Under the pieces are notes generated by a model, which saw only the letters and a program-made list of their open reading frames with translations, had not been told where the DNA came from and searched no databases. Shown one piece after another: positions 59,730-64,000 of a DNA stretch of 64,000 nt. The DNA is taken from assembly GCF_003977685.1 (NCBI RefSeq), contig NZ_RYZH01000007.1:1-64000 (forward strand). Reading direction: 5' to 3'. The position numbers were made by a program, and so were the translations under genes. Position 1 is the first letter of the stretch; every line of letters begins with the position of its first letter. The stretch is from Tautonia sociabilis. Its GTDB lineage: Bacteria; Planctomycetota; Planctomycetia; Isosphaerales; Isosphaeraceae.

Positions 59730-61505
59730 ATGACCCCGCTGCTGCTCGCCGTCTCCCTGCTCGGCCCCGTTCTCCCGATCGAATCGGCCGAGGATAAGCC
59801 GACGATCGTCGGCCACTGGCTCGGCGTCCTGGAAGTCGGCCCGACCAAGCTGACCCTCGTGATGCATGTCGGTCCGGGCGAGGGGGGGAGCCTCGAAGGA
59901 TCGCTCGACACCCCCGAGCAGCGGGCCTTCGGCGTCCCTCTGGAGACGATCGCCCTGGAGGGCCGTTCCGTCCGGTTCGAGGACCCGGCCAACAACGCGA
60001 GGTTCGAGGGCGAGCTCGCCGGGGATGGCGAGACGATCTCGGGCACCTTCACCCAGCGAGGGATAGTGATCCCCCTGACCCTCTCCCGCGCCGAAGCGGC
60101 GGACCTGCCCCGCCCGATGGAGATCCCCGGGAGGCTCCAGGGGATCTGGGAGGGGCCGATCGAACTGCCGATGGGCCAGACGCTCCGGGTCGCGCTGCGG
60201 GTCGAGCCGATCGCCGGCTGGCCGGGCCAGCGCTCGGCGTTCTTCGACAGCCTGGACCAGGGGGCGCTGGGAATCCCCGTCTCGGCGATCTCCCTGGAGG
60301 GGGAGCGGGTCCGCTTCGAGATCAAGGCGATCGCCGGGACGTTCGAGGGGACGCTCAACGAGGCCGGAACGACGATCGAGGGAACCTGGTCGCAGTCGAT
60401 CCTGAAGTTGCCGCTCACGCTGGAGAAGGTCGAGAAACTCACCGAGCGTGCCCGGCCTCAGGAGCCGAAGCCGCCGTTCCCGTACCGGGTGGAGGAGCTG
60501 ACGTTCGAGAACCCGGAGGCGGGGATCACGCTGGCCGGCACCCTGACGCTCCCCGAGGGAGACGGGCCGTTCCCGGCGGCGGTGATGGTCAGCGGCTCGG
60601 GCCCCCAGGACCGGGACGAGACGCTGCTGGGGCACAAGCCGTTCCTGGTGATCGCCGACCACCTGACCCGGGCAGGCATCGCCGTGCTCCGCTTCGACGA
60701 CCGGGGCGTCGGCGAGTCGACCGGGGAGTTCGCCACCGCCACCTCGGAGGACTTCGCCTCCGACGCCCTGGCCGCGGTGCGGACCCTCCGGAACCGCCCG
60801 GAGATCGACCGGGAGGCGGTCGGCATCATCGGGCACAGCGAGGGAGGGCTGGTCGGCCCGATGGTCGCGGCCAGGGCGCCGGAGGAGGTGGGCTTCCTCG
60901 TCCTGCTGGCCGGCACGGGGGTGACAGGCAAGGAAATCCTGTTGCATCAGACCGAGCTGATCGTCCGGGCCTCGGGGCTCTCCGAGTCGTTGATCCGGGT
61001 GCAGGTGGACTCTCTGAGAACTTTGCTCTCCCTGATCGAGGAGGGCCGGGTCGACGAGCTCTCCGAGGACGAGCTGCACGCCTTGATGCGCGACCTGACG
61101 GCCGGGCTCGAACCGGAGGATCGCGAGGCGCTGGAGAACTCGAATCCGCCCCTGGCCGAGGCCACGAACCTGGCGGTCGAGCGGTTGCAGGCGCCCTGGT
61201 TCCAGTTCTTCCTGGAATACGACCCGAAGTCGGCGCTGAAGCGGGTGCGATGCCCGGTGCTCGCCCTCTTCGGCGAGAAGGACGTGCAGGTCGACCCGGC
61301 TCAGAACGCCAAGCAGATCGAGGACGCCCTGGCCTCGGGCGGGAACGATCGCGTGGTGGTCGAGGTCCTTCCCGGACTCAACCACCTGTTCCAGCATGCG
61401 GAGACGGGGTCACCGCTGGAGTACGGGGCGATCGAGGAAACATTCGCCCCCGAGGCGCTGGGACGCATCTCCTCCTGGATCCGCGAGGCCACCGGCCGCG
61501 ATTGA
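59730..61505 (+). CDS. Exported alpha/beta-hydrolase with duplicated N-terminal domain
   Basis: A 591-residue exported protein with a signal peptide (PLLLAVSLLGPVLPIESAE). Residues 25-130 and 130-240 are two related beta-domains (HWLGVLEVGPTKLTLVMHV and WEGPIELPMGQTLRVALRV), each with GxWxGxL-like strands. From residue 250 an alpha/beta-hydrolase follows: the oxyanion-region MVSGSGPQDRDE, the nucleophile elbow GHSEGG, an Asp in FGEKDVQVDP and the final His in GLNHLFQHAE. The family (S9-like/DUF3887-adjacent hydrolases) contains esterases and peptidases. Substrate unknown. GAGGAGG precedes the ATG. Confidence 0.82.
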   Translation: MTPLLLAVSLLGPVLPIESAEDKPTIVGHWLGVLEVGPTKLTLVMHVGPGEGGSLEGSLDTPEQRAFGVPLETIALEGRSVRFEDPANNARFEGELAGDGETISGTFTQRGIVIPLTLSRAEAADLPRPMEIPGRLQGIWEGPIELPMGQTLRVALRVEPIAGWPGQRSAFFDSLDQGALGIPVSAISLEGERVRFEIKAIAGTFEGTLNEAGTTIEGTWSQSILKLPLTLEKVEKLTERARPQEPKPPFPYRVEELTFENPEAGITLAGTLTLPEGDGPFPAAVMVSGSGPQDRDETLLGHKPFLVIADHLTRAGIAVLRFDDRGVGESTGEFATATSEDFASDALAAVRTLRNRPEIDREAVGIIGHSEGGLVGPMVAARAPEEVGFLVLLAGTGVTGKEILLHQTELIVRASGLSESLIRVQVDSLRTLLSLIEEGRVDELSEDELHALMRDLTAGLEPEDREALENSNPPLAEATNLAVERLQAPWFQFFLEYDPKSALKRVRCPVLALFGEKDVQVDPAQNAKQIEDALASGGNDRVVVEVLPGLNHLFQHAETGSPLEYGAIEETFAPEALGRISSWIREATGRD

Positions 61506-61509
61506 GCCA

Positions 61510-61545
61510 GGCCCCGAGCGCAGTCCGTCCGATCGGGCCGGGGCC
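61510..61545. terminator. Hairpin between convergent hydrolase and pilin genes
   Basis: GGCCCCG at 61510-61516 and CGGGGCC at 61539-61545 form a 7-bp stem between two convergent stops (61505 and 61555). It may act for both strands. The loop of 22 nt is long. Confidence 0.4.
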
Positions 61546-61554
61546 AGTCGCCGC

Positions 61555-61746
61555 TCAGGAATTCGCGTTGAAGATCGCCGCGGCCAAGGCGTCGATGTTG
61601 CCTTGCCAGAACGCGTTGTTCGCCCCTCCCAGGGCGTTGATCCCCGCGATGGCCACGAGGATGAGCATGGCGAGCAGCATCGCATATTCGACGGCCGTCG
61701 CCCCGGTTTCATCCGCCGCGATCCGGCGCAACCGTGGGGGGATCAT
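61555..61746 (-). CDS. Flp/Fap-type type IVb pilin
   Basis: A 63-residue pilin-like protein. It has a short basic leader (PPRLRRIAADETG), a likely prepilin cleavage after Gly before ATAVEYAMLLAMLIL, the Glu5 equivalent (ATAVE) and one hydrophobic helix, ending in FNANS. This fits the Flp family of Tad pili. No tad assembly gene is in the window, so it is an isolated pilin copy. The start is the ATG with GGAAGG 9 nt upstream. A TTG frame extension is not supported. Confidence 0.82.
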   Translation of the reverse strand: MIPPRLRRIAADETGATAVEYAMLLAMLILVAIAGINALGGANNAFWQGNIDALAAAIFNANS

Positions 61747-61787
61747 CGGCTTCAGCCTTCCGTAACACAACAACAGGGCAACGTGGT

Positions 61788-61810
61788 CCCCTCTCGGCCG
61801 ATCCGAGGGG
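61788..61810 (-). terminator. Hairpin downstream of the dehydratase-like gene
   Basis: CCCCTC/GAGGGG with an 11-nt loop, about 60 nt after the stop of the dehydratase-like gene, and 42 nt upstream of the pilin start. It could separate the two transcripts. Confidence 0.35.
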
Positions 61811-61871
61811 CCCTCGAACCAATCCTAGGACGGGATCCCCACCGCGCCAAAAGGAATGAGGCGTGGGTGCC

Positions 61872-62873
61872 TCATCTCGCACCGGGGACGAGCCAGCGTT
61901 CGGCCAGGGCCTGGAACATCGGGTCGAGGTCGACATTTCCCCCCGTCAGGATCACGCCGACCCGCTTGCCGGCGACCTCGGGAACCGTTCCGTTGAGCAG
62001 GGCGGCGACCGGGACGGCGCTGGAGGGCTCGACGATCAGGTTCACCCGTTCCCAGACGAACCGCATCGCCTCCAGGATCTCGGCCTCGTCGGCGGTGACG
62101 ATCCGCTCCAGGTGGCGCCGGAGGACCGCGAACGGGCGGGCGCCGAGGCAGGTGCGAAGGCCGTCGGCCACGGTCTTCGGGTCGTCCGAGGGGAGGATCG
62201 TGCCCGATTCGAGGGACCGGCGGGCGTCGTCGGCCCGGCTGGGCTCGACGCCGACAAGACGGGTGCCGGGGCTCTCCCCCGAGGCGGCCAGGCAGGTGCC
62301 GGCCATCAGCCCGCCGCCGCCGACGGGGGCCAGCAGGACATCGAGCGGCCCGGCCTGCTCGATCAGCTCCAGCGCCGCGGTGCCGGCGCCGGCGATCACT
62401 CGCCAATCGTCGAAGGGGTGGATCAGGGTATACCCGTGCTGTTCGATCAGCCGGGAGACGGTGGCCTCTCGGTCGGCGAGGGTCGGCTCGCAGGAGACGA
62501 CGGAGGCGCCGTAGCCCTCGGTGGCCCGGCGCTTCACCTCGGGGGCGGTGCGCGGCATGACGACGCAGGCCGGGACGCCGGCAAGCCGGCCCGCCAGGGC
62601 GATCGCCTGGGCATGGTTGCCGGAGGAGTGGGTGACGACGCCCCGGGCCCGCTCGTCGTCGGAGAGCAGGAGGACGGCGTTCATCGCCCCCCGGAACTTG
62701 AAGGCGCCGACGCGCTGGAGGTTCTCGCACTTGAGGAAGACCGACGCGCCGGCCCGGTCGTCGATCGCCCGGCTCGTCAGCACCGGGGTCCGCTGCGCCA
62801 GGGAGCGGAGGCGATCGGCCGCCGCTCGAACGTGCTCGATCGTGATCGGGATCTCGATCGCGGGATCGCTCAC
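61872..62873 (-). CDS. Threonine/serine dehydratase-like PLP enzyme
   Basis: A fold-type II PLP enzyme of 333 residues, similar to catabolic threonine dehydratase and serine racemase. The PLP Lys is in VGAFKFRGAM (Lys59), the substrate loop is THSSGNHAQAIAL, and the phosphate-binding Gly loop is APVGGGGLMAGTCL. It ends VILTGGNVDLDP, with no C-terminal regulatory domain, so the biosynthetic IlvA is unlikely. The start is GTG with a GAGG box; an upstream TTG adds 12 residues. Whether it deaminates or racemises cannot be decided from sequence. Confidence 0.85.
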   Translation of the reverse strand: MSDPAIEIPITIEHVRAAADRLRSLAQRTPVLTSRAIDDRAGASVFLKCENLQRVGAFKFRGAMNAVLLLSDDERARGVVTHSSGNHAQAIALAGRLAGVPACVVMPRTAPEVKRRATEGYGASVVSCEPTLADREATVSRLIEQHGYTLIHPFDDWRVIAGAGTAALELIEQAGPLDVLLAPVGGGGLMAGTCLAASGESPGTRLVGVEPSRADDARRSLESGTILPSDDPKTVADGLRTCLGARPFAVLRRHLERIVTADEAEILEAMRFVWERVNLIVEPSSAVPVAALLNGTVPEVAGKRVGVILTGGNVDLDPMFQALAERWLVPGAR

Positions 62874-63042
62874 CGTCTCCCCTCCTCGCCGCCGGGGGCC
62901 GTCCGGCAATCACGAGCGATCCGGCTGGGGCCTCCCAGGACGTTCGGTTCTATCTCCTCGACGAACCGGGCACAATCGGGGCGTCGTTGATCCCTTCCTC
63001 GGCGAGCCTCCGCCCGACCCGGCCGGGCCCGAATCGCGTCGG

Positions 63043-64000
63043 TCACAGATACGGAGAGAAGAGCCGGGCGAGGTTGTCCCGGATCTTCAGAACGATCGAT
63101 CGGCCCCGAACCTCGTCCAGGGTGAGCGGTTCGGCCATCGCCTTGCGGGCCCCGGCGATCCGGGAGAGGGAGCAGGCGAGGGTGGGATCGTAACACTCGA
63201 CGTTCAGCTCGAAGTTCAGAACGAGGCTGCGGGGGTCCCAGTTGGCCGAGCCGATGAAGGAGAAGGCATCGTCGACCAGCATCAGCTTGGAGTGATCGAA
63301 GGGGGGAGGGGTCAGCCAGACGCGACAGCCGGCCTCCAGGAGCGGCTCGAGCAGCGGGAAGCCCGCCCACTGGACAAGCCGGTGGTTGTTCTTCCGAGGG
63401 AGGAGGATGTCAACCTCGACCCCCCGGAGCGCGGCCGAGACAAGGGCAGCGGAGAGCGGCGGATCGGGGATGAAGTACGGGGTGAGGATCGTGACCCGTT
63501 GCCTGGCGACGACCAGCGCGCCGAAGAGGACGGCGGCCAGGGGGTCGGCCTCGAGGTCGGGGCCGTCGACCACGATCCGGGCGATGGTCTTTCCCTCGAT
63601 CGGCAGGTCGTCGGCGTACCAGGGGGGGCCGTCGAGGAGCTCGCCGGTCGTGAAGGCCCAGTCGTCGGCGAAGGCCTGCTGGAGGGCCTTGACGATCGGC
63701 CCCCGGATCCGGAAGTGGAGGTCTCGGCAGTTCTTGCCACAGCCCCGGGCGTCGCGGCCGGGGTCGAGGAAGTCGTCGAGGATGTTCATCCCCCCGGTGA
63801 ACCCGAGCCGGCCGTCGACGACCAGCACCTTGCGGTGGTTCCGGAGGTTGGCGTAGCGGATCCAGTCGGGCCGAAGTGTGGGGATGAACAACGCCACCGG
63901 CAGGCCAAGCCCGCGCAGGTGCTCGACGATCGGCTTGCCCTCGTGGACCGAGCCGACCGAGTCAATGAGGATGCGGATGGAAACGCCGCGGTGGCGGGCC
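63043..64000 (-). CDS. Phospholipase D / cardiolipin synthase family, 5' end cut by window
   Basis: The visible 318 residues have two HKD motifs: NHRKVLVVDGRLGFTGGMNI and DHSKLMLVDDAFSFIGSANW, the catalytic pair of the phospholipase D superfamily. Between them are ILTPYFIPDPPLSAAL and LPRKNNHRLVQW, as in cardiolipin synthases of the ClsA/B type. The coding frame continues past the window end; its start and any membrane helices are not seen. It probably makes cardiolipin from phosphatidylglycerol at the membrane. Confidence 0.85.
   Translation of the reverse strand, partial: ARHRGVSIRILIDSVGSVHEGKPIVEHLRGLGLPVALFIPTLRPDWIRYANLRNHRKVLVVDGRLGFTGGMNILDDFLDPGRDARGCGKNCRDLHFRIRGPIVKALQQAFADDWAFTTGELLDGPPWYADDLPIEGKTIARIVVDGPDLEADPLAAVLFGALVVARQRVTILTPYFIPDPPLSAALVSAALRGVEVDILLPRKNNHRLVQWAGFPLLEPLLEAGCRVWLTPPPFDHSKLMLVDDAFSFIGSANWDPRSLVLNFELNVECYDPTLACSLSRIAGARKAMAEPLTLDEVRGRSIVLKIRDNLARLFSPYL

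Overview
The window reads as chromosomal DNA of a very GC-rich planctomycete, most likely of the Isosphaeraceae (inference). The evidence is a DUF1592/DUF1552 pair with planctomycete cytochrome-type CxxCH motifs, LEPR-XLL-type N-termini on extracellular proteins, an HTTM gene pair, an EF-Tu with a lineage-type switch I, and signalling and sigma proteins carrying extra DNA-binding domains. No phage, insertion sequence or CRISPR array was seen; the region looks like stable core and lineage-specific genome.

Layout. Bases 1-8.2 kb: moaC, a GT39-type membrane glycosyltransferase, an HTH-receiver regulator, a FlgI-like secreted protein with HEAT repeats, then asnB on the other strand. 8.4-17.8 kb: cell-wall and envelope genes, including a three-domain protein (class A beta-lactamase fold, peptidoglycan-binding domain, D,D-carboxypeptidase), a LEPR-XLL protein, a beta-propeller di-haem cytochrome, a secreted amidase and an HTTM pair. 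18.1-26.2 kb: a Gly/Ser/His repeat protein, the operon DUF1592-DUF1552-ankyrin-thioesterase, and an amidohydrolase.

26.4-42.3 kb is the translation/transcription core, all on the minus strand. In transcription order it is tRNA-Thr(TGT), tRNA-Tyr(GTA), tRNA-Gly(TCC), tRNA-Thr(GGT), tuf, tRNA-Trp(CCA), secE, nusG, rplK, rplA, rplJ, rplL, rpoB, rpoC. The gene order is classical but the spacing is not: several spacers are 150-720 bp, tuf is followed by a very long hairpin, and the rpoB-rpoC spacer holds a near-consensus promoter pointing at rpoC. A promoter with 17-bp spacing lies 19 nt before the first tRNA. Upstream sits a sigma-70 family gene with about 300 residues of extra N-terminal HTH domains.

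44.5-64 kb: two tandem related secreted proteins, psuG, an FHA/zinc-ribbon/Ser-Thr kinase, a secreted CAP plus FG-GAP repeat protein, mobA, hypB-hypA with divergent hypF (hydrogenase maturation, no hydrogenase structural gene in view), a metallophosphoesterase, an alpha/beta hydrolase, a lone Flp-type pilin, a threonine/serine dehydratase-like enzyme and a phospholipase-D/cardiolipin-synthase gene cut by the window end.

Strongest leads: the beta-lactamase-fold/carboxypeptidase fusion, the HTH-extended sigma factor, the receiver protein lacking its acidic pair, the isolated FlgI-HEAT protein, the rpoC promoter with a leader of roughly 590 nt, and a perfect 20-bp palindrome between the CAP-repeat gene and mobA. 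All functions are assigned by reading motifs; no database search was run.
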